DNA of 26,604 nucleotides from a virus: positions 1 through 26,604 of the IMG/VR virus record IMGVR_UViG_3300012228_000015; one strand, given 5' to 3'. The notes beneath the pieces are model-generated. The model saw only the letters and a program-made list of their open reading frames with translations, was not told the DNA's origin and made no database searches. Position numbers and translations under genes: made by a program. Position 1 is the stretch's first letter. Every line of letters begins with the position of its first letter. Of the stretch, positions 20,915 through 26,382 are shown piece after piece.

Positions 20915-21196
20915 ATGAGAATCAAACTTGAAGTTTACGATGTAGATACCGGCGAAACCCTCGAAGAAATCGGGGAATGCCTGACCGATAGCCCTAGCCG
21001 CGCCGTGCAGAATTACGATCAAGACGAGGCATGGATTAAAAAAGGGTACAACGCTGACATCCGTTGGAAAGACATCACCGATAAAGCCGCCGCTAGACTT
21101 GGGCGTAAAGGTGGACAATCCACTAGTGACGCCAAGAAAAAATCCAGCGCGAATAATGGCAAGTTGGGCGGACGCCCTAAAACCAAAAAGGAATAG
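20915..21196 (+). CDS. IS passenger protein 2 with GGRPK-type basic tail
   Basis: 93 residues. The N-terminal part is beta-rich and acidic (MRIKLEVYDVDTGETLEEIG). The C-terminal part, LGRKGGQSTSDAKKKSSANN then GKLGGRPKTKKE, matches the 'GRKGG...K...nGK.GGRPkk' pattern found at the ends of many small putative DNA-binding proteins of bacteria. AGGA lies 7 bases before the ATG, and the next gene (transposase) starts 3 bases after its stop, so it is coupled to transposase and could regulate transposition. Function is inferred. Confidence 0.6.
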   Translation: MRIKLEVYDVDTGETLEEIGECLTDSPSRAVQNYDQDEAWIKKGYNADIRWKDITDKAAARLGRKGGQSTSDAKKKSSANNGKLGGRPKTKKE

Positions 21197-21198
21197 CA

Positions 21199-22161
21199 AT
21201 GACTGACAAACCGCAAACCCTCCAACAAGCAATCGTATACTTTGCCGATAAAGATGTTGCTCACCAATATCTTGTAGACCTACGTTGGTCTGATGGTGTA
21301 GTATGCCCGCATTGTGGAGGACTAGAGCACGCATACACCACCACCCGCAAAATTTGGCGATGCAAAGATTGCAAAAAAGAATTTTCGGTAAAGGTTGGCA
21401 CTATCTTCGAGGGGTCTCCAATTGGCTTGGATAAGTGGCTCTCTGCGGTTTGGATGATTGCCAATGCTAAAAATGGCATTAGCTCTCTTGAGATACATCG
21501 CGCTCTTGGAGTTACCCAAAAGACTGCATGGTTTGTATTGCATCGCATCCGCACAGCCATGCAGTCTGGCACGTTTGAAAAATTGAGCGGCGAAATCGAA
21601 GCCGATGAAACATACGTCGGAGGCAAAGCCGAGAATATGCACAAGTGGGACAGATTGCAAAGCGGCATACAGGGACGTGGCACTGTTGGCAAAGCTATCG
21701 TGTTTGGAGTTTTGCAACGAAACACTAAAGACACGTCTAGCAAAGTCAAAGTTAAGGTTGTCAGAAACACCAAGAGAAAGACCCTGCACACTGAAATTAA
21801 AAACAGTGTTGACACTGGCTCTAATATCTTTACAGACGCGCTCCAATCCTACAATGGACTCGATGAATACATCCATGAAAGCATTGACCACGCTACCGAA
21901 TACGTTCGTGATAATGTCCACACAAACGGCATAGAAAATTACTGGTCTCTGTTCAAGCGTTCCCTTCGTGGCACTTATGTAAGTTGCGATGCGTCTCATC
22001 TTTTTAGATACCTTGACGAACAAACATTCAGATTTAATAATCGTCGCGACAATGACAGCATGAGATTTGAGACCGTGCTGGCAATGGTTGCGGGAAAGAG
22101 ATTGACCTATGCCGAACTCATCCAAAAAACCGAATACAAACAAGCCCGACTCTTTCGATAA
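21199..22161 (+). CDS. IS1595-family transposase (ISXO2-like DDE)
   Basis: 320 residues. An N-terminal zinc ribbon (VCPHCGG, Cys36/39, and RCKDCKK, Cys55/58), then a helix-turn-helix around ISSLEIHRALGVTQKTAWFV (~95-115). The catalytic core has EIEADETYVGG (Asp136), FTDALQSYNG (Asp213) and GIENYWSLFKRSLRGTY (near 244-260), the ISXO2/IS1595 signature. It cuts and pastes the element. Preceded by AAAAAGGA; starts 3 bases after the upstream stop. All features of an active enzyme are present. Confidence 0.95.
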   Translation: MTDKPQTLQQAIVYFADKDVAHQYLVDLRWSDGVVCPHCGGLEHAYTTTRKIWRCKDCKKEFSVKVGTIFEGSPIGLDKWLSAVWMIANAKNGISSLEIHRALGVTQKTAWFVLHRIRTAMQSGTFEKLSGEIEADETYVGGKAENMHKWDRLQSGIQGRGTVGKAIVFGVLQRNTKDTSSKVKVKVVRNTKRKTLHTEIKNSVDTGSNIFTDALQSYNGLDEYIHESIDHATEYVRDNVHTNGIENYWSLFKRSLRGTYVSCDASHLFRYLDEQTFRFNNRRDNDSMRFETVLAMVAGKRLTYAELIQKTEYKQARLFR

Positions 22162-22258
22162 ATTCAACGACTTGATGAAAAAGTTAATCAAAGTGCCTCC
22201 GAAGAAAAAAGCGAAGCCAAAGAAACGGATAAAGAAAAAATGCGTGCCAAGTATATAG
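22109..22258 (+). CDS. Small lysine-rich ORF at the right end of the IS
   Basis: 49 residues: MPNSSKKPNTNKPDSFDKFN, then DLMKKLIKVPPKKKAKPKKR, ending in CVPSI. It starts inside the transposase gene in another frame and its last codons lie in the terminal inverted repeat (22238-22263). The DSFDKFNDLMKKLIKVPPKK segment is similar in kind to small proteins located just after some IS1595 transposases; I recall these only in general terms. A real protein is plausible but not proven. Confidence 0.42.
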   Translation: MPNSSKKPNTNKPDSFDKFNDLMKKLIKVPPKKKAKPKKRIKKKCVPSI

Positions 22259-22263
22259 TTACC
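22238..22263. repeat. Right terminal inverted repeat of the IS
   Basis: Perfect reverse complement of the left end, 26 bp. Confidence 0.95.
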
Positions 22264-22271
22264 ATACAAAA
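22264..22271. other. Target site duplication, right copy
   Basis: ATACAAAA, matching 20472-20479. Confidence 0.93.
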
Positions 22272-22488
22272 AGTCGATCTGCAAACCGATCACCCGCAAG
22301 TTGTCCAATGAACTTTCATACTTCGTACACTCACGCACATAACGCTTGCCCGCTCGATCAAATATCACCTTGACGCCGCCCTTCATCACATCCTGGTCGA
22401 TGCGCAGCGAAGTGGCACCGATCTTCGTCATGACTCGTTGTAGATCTCTAATCGTTGTTTGTTGTGTTGCCTGAAATCTTCTTTTCAT
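22264..22488 (-). pseudogene. J-domain gene, 5' part (cut by the IS)
   Basis: The first 75 codons: MKRRFQATQQTTIRDLQRVM, then a beta-rich segment to LQIDFLY, where the IS target duplication begins. AAAGGAG precedes the ATG at good spacing. Removing the IS and one target copy gives a 172-residue protein with this domain at the N-terminus and a J-domain at the C-terminus. The N-terminal domain is not recognised. Its reading continues into IS sequence as a spurious long hybrid frame. Confidence 0.85.
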
Positions 22489-22514
22489 CTCAAACTCCTT
22501 TCATCATCCAAAAA

Positions 22515-22540
22515 TCTAATCGCTAACAGCCAACCGCTTC
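22515..22540. repeat. TTAGCNN heptad array 7
   Basis: Two TTAGC-type units plus a TTGGC variant on the minus strand, in the gap before the J-domain gene. The surrounding gap (22541-22654) contains two TTAACCGGAG copies flanking a small stem (AGAAGTG / CACTTCT), with no convincing gene. Confidence 0.7.
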
Positions 22541-22654
22541 ACCACCACCTCCCTCCCCCACCTCCGCGCGGACCCCATTGTTTCCACCTGTCCCAGCGCA
22601 CGCAAAATTCCCTCCGGTTAAGAAGTGGGCAACACTTCTCTCCGGTTAATATTT

Positions 22655-22715
22655 TCCCCTAAATATTTCCGAAGGAATATTTGGGGGGATGTCACTGTAC
22701 TCAGCGACAGGGGGG
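22655..22715. repeat. Two-hairpin C/G-rich repeat, copy 13
   Basis: CCCCTAAATATTTCC-GAA-GGAATATTTGGGGGG, followed by TGTCACTGTACTCAGCGACA and GGGGGG. Its right end adjoins the TAA of the ParR-like gene. Confidence 0.88.
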
Positions 22716-23006
22716 TTACTCATCGTTATACCGATCAAAGAATGCCTCTGCCACACTCTCCGCTTCGCGCACCATCCGCAAAATTTCATCACTCGATGTA
22801 TCAGCTGTCACAGTTTCCATCGCCTGACCAGTCAACAGCCGTGTCAAAACAGTCTTGCCTTTCAACCCAACCTTGGCAAGTTCCTGAAGCTCATGATATA
22901 GCGCATCCACTTTTTCGTCCTGCCCCAATTTGATATTCAGATCTCCAAGTCTCAATCGGGTACTTTTCACAGCGTCAGGTCTTCTACCTGTTCTGAACTG
23001 ATCCAT
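22716..23006 (-). CDS. Small partner of the actin-like protein (ParR-like?)
   Basis: 96 residues, MDQFRTGRRPDAVKSTRLRL..., with a short basic start, then a largely helical acidic body ending VAEAFFDRYNDE. Second gene after an actin-like ATPase, in parMR order, so the best guess is the DNA-binding adaptor that links a centromere to the filament. No ribbon-helix-helix motif is obvious by eye, although RRPDAVKSTRLRLGDLNIKL might be one. The Shine-Dalgarno is weak. Other roles are open. Confidence 0.55.
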   Translation of the reverse strand: MDQFRTGRRPDAVKSTRLRLGDLNIKLGQDEKVDALYHELQELAKVGLKGKTVLTRLLTGQAMETVTADTSSDEILRMVREAESVAEAFFDRYNDE

Positions 23007-23017
23007 AACTCACGCTC

Positions 23018-23054
23018 CAATCGCTAATCGCTAAAAGCTAATAGCCAACAGCTA
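23018..23054. repeat. TTAGCNN heptad array 8
   Basis: Three TTAGC units plus TTGGC variants between the actin-like gene and its partner; the first base of the array touches the stop codon of the former. Confidence 0.82.
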
Positions 23055-24071
23055 CTTCTTGAACTTCAAAGCCATCTTATACAAACCATGACTGATCGAC
23101 ATCACCGGCTCATCCAACACGATCGCCTTCCCGCGCAGCATCTGCGGAATATAGTTTCGCAGCAACTCAGCACCGCCGCCCACTACTAACACCGCCGAAA
23201 AACGCCGGTAATATTGACCCCAACGATCTTCAATCGCGCCCGCCACGCGGTCCTTCCAATCCTCCAACGCGAGTTTCAACAGATCCTTATCAATACGCTT
23301 GTTTCGCAGCTTCATATCCAGCTCACCCAACGAATATGGACGTTCACAATCCAACAGCACCTCATAGCGGCGATTGATATCCTCCAAGAGGCGTGTCACA
23401 CCCATCTCGATCCCGCCTGTGAAGCGATCAATATCATCATTCTCGCGCGTCAACATGAATTCGATGGTCTTGCGTCCCAGAGAAAGCCCGGCAGTTTCAT
23501 CCAGCCAATATTTGGCTTTATTCGGGTCCAATATGCCCTGATCGTCATAGGTGTAATCGAACAAAATACCTTGTGCCTGTGGCTTCAAAATCGCTTCCAC
23601 CACCTCGATCTCGAACTTCTCCGCATCCACAGACCAGGTATGCTTCCCTAATATCCACCTCTTCACCGCCGCCTTATACTCCTTCGCCGTATTCCCCATC
23701 AACATCTGGAATGGTAAACCCACCATCAGCGAAAGCGGACGATCAAACTTCCCATGCTCCATTTGATACTTCGACAGCCCCGCATAAAAAATACTGCGGA
23801 TCTCCGAAGTCCCTGCCAGCCGGTCGAATGCCATGTTCTGCATCGGCGTTCCATAATCATGGGCATTGTCACCCACAAAAAAGGAACCATATTCGCTTCT
23901 CACTTCCATCGGTCGCTTCTTCGCGCTCGAACGTCCACCCAACGAAGCCTCTTCCAAATGTTGTGAACCATTCGATGACACCAGGCTCAACACCTGCACA
24001 CCACCCTGCGCGCCAAACAACTTATTCGCGCCCATCCCCAAATCTTCACCAAGATAAATATAATCAGACAT
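23052..24071 (-). CDS. ParM/Alp7-type actin-like ATPase
   Basis: 339 residues of the bacterial actin-like family that polymerises to segregate plasmids or move phage DNA. Seen motifs: phosphate 1 GEDLGMGANK (Asp10, Lys17), VGLPFQMLMGN (~117-127), a phosphate 2 segment LSLGRKT (196-202), and adenosine loop LVVGGGAEL (~295-303). In phosphate 2 the usual Asp of 'DxGxxT' is Ser197. AAGGAG lies before the ATG. It is followed by a small partner gene, as in parMR. No clear centromere repeats lie directly upstream. A structural filament rather than a plasmid system cannot be excluded. Confidence 0.78.
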   Translation of the reverse strand: MSDYIYLGEDLGMGANKLFGAQGGVQVLSLVSSNGSQHLEEASLGGRSSAKKRPMEVRSEYGSFFVGDNAHDYGTPMQNMAFDRLAGTSEIRSIFYAGLSKYQMEHGKFDRPLSLMVGLPFQMLMGNTAKEYKAAVKRWILGKHTWSVDAEKFEIEVVEAILKPQAQGILFDYTYDDQGILDPNKAKYWLDETAGLSLGRKTIEFMLTRENDDIDRFTGGIEMGVTRLLEDINRRYEVLLDCERPYSLGELDMKLRNKRIDKDLLKLALEDWKDRVAGAIEDRWGQYYRRFSAVLVVGGGAELLRNYIPQMLRGKAIVLDEPVMSISHGLYKMALKFKK

Positions 24072-24087
24072 GTCATTTCTCCTTTTT

Positions 24088-24942
24088 TTATGAATTCAAC
24101 TTATACACGCGCGCCGCAGCCGCCTTCATCGCGGACGTTTGTTCCAGATCTGCCAACGCACTCTCGATCACATTCGGCACTTCTCCCCCCAAATTCCCGC
24201 CGTTCTTCGCGGGCATTTGGGGGGATGTCCCCGTACTCGGGGACAGGGGGGCTTGGTTCCTCACCACACTCCGCATCGCCTCGCTCATCCCATCATCCAC
24301 CTCATACCCCTCCCCATCCAACCCGAAGCGCTTCTGAAGCAGCCCCACCGTCCACGGCGGCAACAAATGCGGCGGCTGATTCCCGAATGCCTGCGTACAC
24401 ATCAACTTCTGCTGCATGAGGAACAACAGATCGTCATACTGTTGATAATCCGTGATCAAACCATCCGGGTCATACTTCGTCGAACCCTCCGCCAAAAACC
24501 GCTTCGGCATCAATGACACATCATTCGAATGTTCCAAGACGAAATCCACGAACCCCGCATGGACCGTCTGCGCTTCATCCAAAATCCAATCCGTCACATC
24601 CTTCAGCGCCACATACTTGATCCGCCACGCCGTACGCCGGTGCATCAACAACGCCTTCACCGTCTCAGGGTGCATCGTCTTTGCCGCCTCGAACATCCGC
24701 ACCTCTGGCGTGGAATTGTTCGCCGTGCGGATGTTGGCATACACATCCGCCCAATGCTCAGCCACATACGCCCACACATTCACCAGCGCCGCGATAAACA
24801 ACACCGCCGCCAAACCATACGGCACCAACGCCCACTCCTGCCAATGCCACACCATCCATGCCTTCGTCCCCAACACCAGGCACGGAATGCTCAACGTAGC
24901 GGGCACCATCCACTTCCAATTCCGCGGACTATGATCGAACAT
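24088..24942 (-). CDS. Two-span membrane protein with repeat-derived linker
   Basis: 284 residues from ATG 24942; GGAGG lies 6 bases upstream. Two membrane segments (residues ~12-32 and 38-60) are followed by a soluble domain with MHPETVKALLMHRRTAWRIK and DPDGLITDYQQYDDLLFLMQ. Residues 231-254 (APLSPSTGTSPQMPAKNGGN then LGGE) come from a two-hairpin repeat, leaving a helical end. It is coupled to the next gene upstream (TGATG overlap). Unknown family. Being the gene just before the actin-like ATPase, a membrane anchor for it is one idea, unsupported otherwise. Confidence 0.65.
   Translation of the reverse strand: MFDHSPRNWKWMVPATLSIPCLVLGTKAWMVWHWQEWALVPYGLAAVLFIAALVNVWAYVAEHWADVYANIRTANNSTPEVRMFEAAKTMHPETVKALLMHRRTAWRIKYVALKDVTDWILDEAQTVHAGFVDFVLEHSNDVSLMPKRFLAEGSTKYDPDGLITDYQQYDDLLFLMQQKLMCTQAFGNQPPHLLPPWTVGLLQKRFGLDGEGYEVDDGMSEAMRSVVRNQAPLSPSTGTSPQMPAKNGGNLGGEVPNVIESALADLEQTSAMKAAAARVYKLNS
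24183..24251. repeat. Two-hairpin C/G-rich repeat, copy 14 (inside a membrane protein gene)
   Basis: CCCCCCAAATTCCCGCCGTT, then CGCGGGCATTTGGGGGG, TGTCCCCGTACTCGGGGACA and GGGGGG. Translated in frame within the 284-residue protein, in the same frame as copies 7 and 8. Confidence 0.88.
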
Positions 24943-25388
24943 CACGCACCTCCATACAAATGCCGTTGGATTTCCTCATCACTCAAACCATAACCTTCCA
25001 ACTCGATCACCTCATTGCATGTTTTCTTCCACCAGGCAGCATACTCAGCATTCTTCTCGCGGTACTGCTCCCAAAGCAACTCCTGCTCAGGTGAAAATCT
25101 GCCGTTGCAAGTGGGCTTGCCAACCCGCTCGATCATCCAGATCAAATGGTTATTCCGTGCCACACTCTCATTCGTGAAATCTTCGTAAGCCTTTTTTGCC
25201 TTCGACTCACGCTCATCTCGCTGCGTACCAATGACCATACAGATCAGCACGAACGCACCCAGCGAGATCCACCAATAGCGGATGCCCAAATACACCAATG
25301 CCAGCGCCCCACCGCCCAAAGGCATCCAAAACAAACAGATCGCGCCCGCGCTCCACGGCTTCTTAATAACCATTTCTAAAAAATTCAT
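24942..25388 (-). CDS. Membrane protein of unknown function
   Basis: 148 residues. After MNFLEMVIKKPW, two or three hydrophobic segments (SAGAICLFWMPLGGGALALV and YWWISLGAFVLICMVIG), then a long charged helical part (RDERESKAKKAYEDFTNESV ...). GGAGG stands 5 bases before ATG, inside the end of the upstream small gene. The 3' end overlaps the next gene. No family recognised. Together with neighbours it forms a block of membrane proteins. Confidence 0.68.
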   Translation of the reverse strand: MNFLEMVIKKPWSAGAICLFWMPLGGGALALVYLGIRYWWISLGAFVLICMVIGTQRDERESKAKKAYEDFTNESVARNNHLIWMIERVGKPTCNGRFSPEQELLWEQYREKNAEYAAWWKKTCNEVIELEGYGLSDEEIQRHLYGGA

Positions 25389-25389
25389 A

Positions 25390-25557
25390 TCAACCTCCGA
25401 TCCACTGCACCACCAAAACCACCAGCGTCACCAGCCCCAACCCTGCCAACGCATTCCACACATTCCGCTTCAAACCCTTCACCCCCGCATCCCAATTCCG
25501 CTTCCACCGCGGCACCCGCTTCGACTTCACGATCACACTCTTCCGCTTCTTCATCAT
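25390..25557 (-). CDS. Small single-span membrane protein (55 residues)
   Basis: MMKKRKSVIVKSKRVPRWKR starts a very basic N-terminus, then NALAGLGLVTLVVLVVQWIGG gives one membrane span at the C-terminus, so the N-terminus stays inside the cell. GGAGGTGG precedes the tandem ATGs, which overlap the stop of the gene before. Function unknown. A longer frame on the same strand is discarded because the Shine-Dalgarno and coupling fix this start. Confidence 0.6.
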   Translation of the reverse strand: MMKKRKSVIVKSKRVPRWKRNWDAGVKGLKRNVWNALAGLGLVTLVVLVVQWIGG

Positions 25558-25694
25558 CCACCTCCAAACACGCGCATCCCAATGAACAACCCGGCATACA
25601 AACAGAGCGCACTGAAGAACCCCACCAACACCCACACGATCACCCGCATCCCTCGCAAAGCCCTGCGGTTTTCCCGCAACTCCTCCTGATTCAC
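25554..25694 (-). CDS. Small single-span membrane protein with GTG start (46 residues)
   Basis: MNQEELRENRRALRGMRVIV, then a membrane span (VWVLVGFFSALCLYAGLFIG) and MRVFGGG. The GTG start has AAGGAGG 7 bases upstream, and its TGA overlaps the tandem ATG of the next gene; the GTG itself overlaps the TGA of the upstream gene. This double coupling makes the gene convincing although it is short and has no ATG. Unknown function. Confidence 0.62.
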   Translation of the reverse strand: MNQEELRENRRALRGMRVIVWVLVGFFSALCLYAGLFIGMRVFGGG

Positions 25695-25993
25695 CTCGCC
25701 ACCTCCTTTCCACAATGTTGACATCGCTTTATCACAAACTTTTCATCAACGGTCTCACCACTCAAAACATCAAACAAATGCACGCCAAAGCACTTCAAAC
25801 AATAATGCTCTTCAGAAGTCAACCGAAACGACCTGACTTCCTTCCCCTTGTAATAATTGCCAGGCAAGCGCAAATCCACATCCCTTCGCACGATCGCCAC
25901 AAACTGCAAAACCACCACAGACGTGCCCTGATCTTGTAGGGGCGGGGTTTTCCCGCCCTGTTTATCCGAAGAACCAACAAAATGAGCGTCCAT
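25691..25993 (-). CDS. Zinc-ribbon-containing small protein
   Basis: 100 residues from ATG 25993 (AAAGG 5 bases upstream). Starts MDAHFVGSSDKQGGKTPPLQ; residues ~11-21 come from a dispersed palindrome. The middle (SVVVLQFVAIVRRDVDLRLP) is beta-rich. YCLKCFGVHLF and KRCQHCGKEVAR carry two CxxC pairs, so it likely binds zinc. It overlaps the next gene by the GTGA. Not assigned to a named family. Confidence 0.68.
   Translation of the reverse strand: MDAHFVGSSDKQGGKTPPLQDQGTSVVVLQFVAIVRRDVDLRLPGNYYKGKEVRSFRLTSEEHYCLKCFGVHLFDVLSGETVDEKFVIKRCQHCGKEVAR
25935..25960. repeat. GTAGGGGCGGGG-type palindrome (inside a gene)
   Basis: GGGCGGG, a short TTTT-type loop and CCCGCCC form a stable stem of a kind dispersed in some bacterial genomes. 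Translated as GGKTPPLQ in the zinc-ribbon protein. Confidence 0.72.
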
Positions 25994-26004
25994 AATCACC
26001 TTTC

Positions 26005-26020
26005 CGCATAAATCTATGCG
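26005..26020. promoter_or_regulatory. CGCATA-AATC-TATGCG palindrome before a ribosome binding site
   Basis: A perfect 6-bp inverted repeat with a 4-base loop, immediately upstream of the zinc-ribbon gene's GGAAAGG on the minus strand. It could be a translational hairpin or an operator. Confidence 0.5.
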
Positions 26021-26035
26021 AATTTTCTAACCTTA

Positions 26036-26308
26036 GTGAACACGAATGAACATGCCAAAAAAATCGTGTTCACTTGTTCATTAATTCCATAGCAAATTGA
26101 CGCATACTGTCACCATGTTCCTCATAATTCTTCACTACTTCATTAGATAGAATAAGAATAACAATGAACTGAATGACCAAAAACAGCCCAAAACCGCTAA
26201 AAACCATCAAAAAACCGCCCGAATGAACAAGTGAACACGAAAACGCCCACACCATACAAAACATAATGTTTTGCACCCGCTGGAGGTGATTCGTGTTCAC
26301 TTGTTCAC
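26036..26308. repeat. Four TGAACA-based sites in a gene-poor stretch
   Basis: ATGAACAAGTGAACACGA occurs at 26064-26081 (minus), 26223-26240 (plus) and, with one change, 26291-26308 (minus); a partial GTGAACACGA is at 26036-26045 (plus). Each full copy contains TGAACA twice, 8 bp apart. The sites surround a doubtful small membrane ORF and look like operators or iterons. Confidence 0.72.
26070..26264 (-). CDS. Doubtful small membrane protein
   Basis: From ATG 26264: MFCMVWAFSCSLVHSGGFLM, a strong membrane span around VFSGFGLFLVIQFIVILIL, then a charged tail ending AMELMNK (64 residues). No ribosome binding site is visible, and the 18-bp repeat sites are embedded in both ends of the frame. A longer start at 26390 would translate the whole two-hairpin repeat and is thus unlikely. 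If not real, the 26000-26380 stretch is a regulatory region. Confidence 0.35.
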   Translation of the reverse strand: MFCMVWAFSCSLVHSGGFLMVFSGFGLFLVIQFIVILILSNEVVKNYEEHGDSMRQFAMELMNK

Positions 26309-26316
26309 TGCTCTTC

Positions 26317-26382
26317 TTCCCCCAAATACTCCCGAGCGTAGCGAGTGGATATTTGGGGGAAGTGCCCGAAGGGCGAAGGGGG
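26317..26382. repeat. Two-hairpin C/G-rich repeat, copy 15
   Basis: CCCCCAAATACTCCCGAGCG then AGTGGATATTTGGGGG, TGCCCGAAGGGCG and AAGGGGG. It adjoins the TGA of the edge gene. Confidence 0.85.

Larger units (their letters stand above)
20480..22263 (+). mobile_element. IS1595-family (ISXO2-type) insertion sequence, 1784 bp
   Basis: Complete element with 26-bp perfect terminal inverted repeats beginning GGTAACTATATACTTGGCAC, 8-bp target duplications and four open frames on the plus strand. The 320-residue transposase is intact. It broke the J-domain gene. Its codon and base composition differ from the phage genes. The perfect ends and repeat suggest recent insertion. Confidence 0.95.

Noticed and set aside
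20684-21334. 216-codon minus-strand frame inside the IS
   Set aside because: Antisense to passenger genes and transposase, hydrophobic Phe-rich composition typical of shadows of Lys-rich genes.
21322-22488. 388-codon minus-strand frame across the IS and J-domain start
   Set aside because: Hybrid of the true N-terminus of the interrupted gene with antisense transposase sequence; not a gene product of either.
1025-26382. CRISPR array from the repeated elements
   Set aside because: Copies are tens to thousands of bases apart, have gene-sized spacing and form hairpins; no regular spacers or cas genes.
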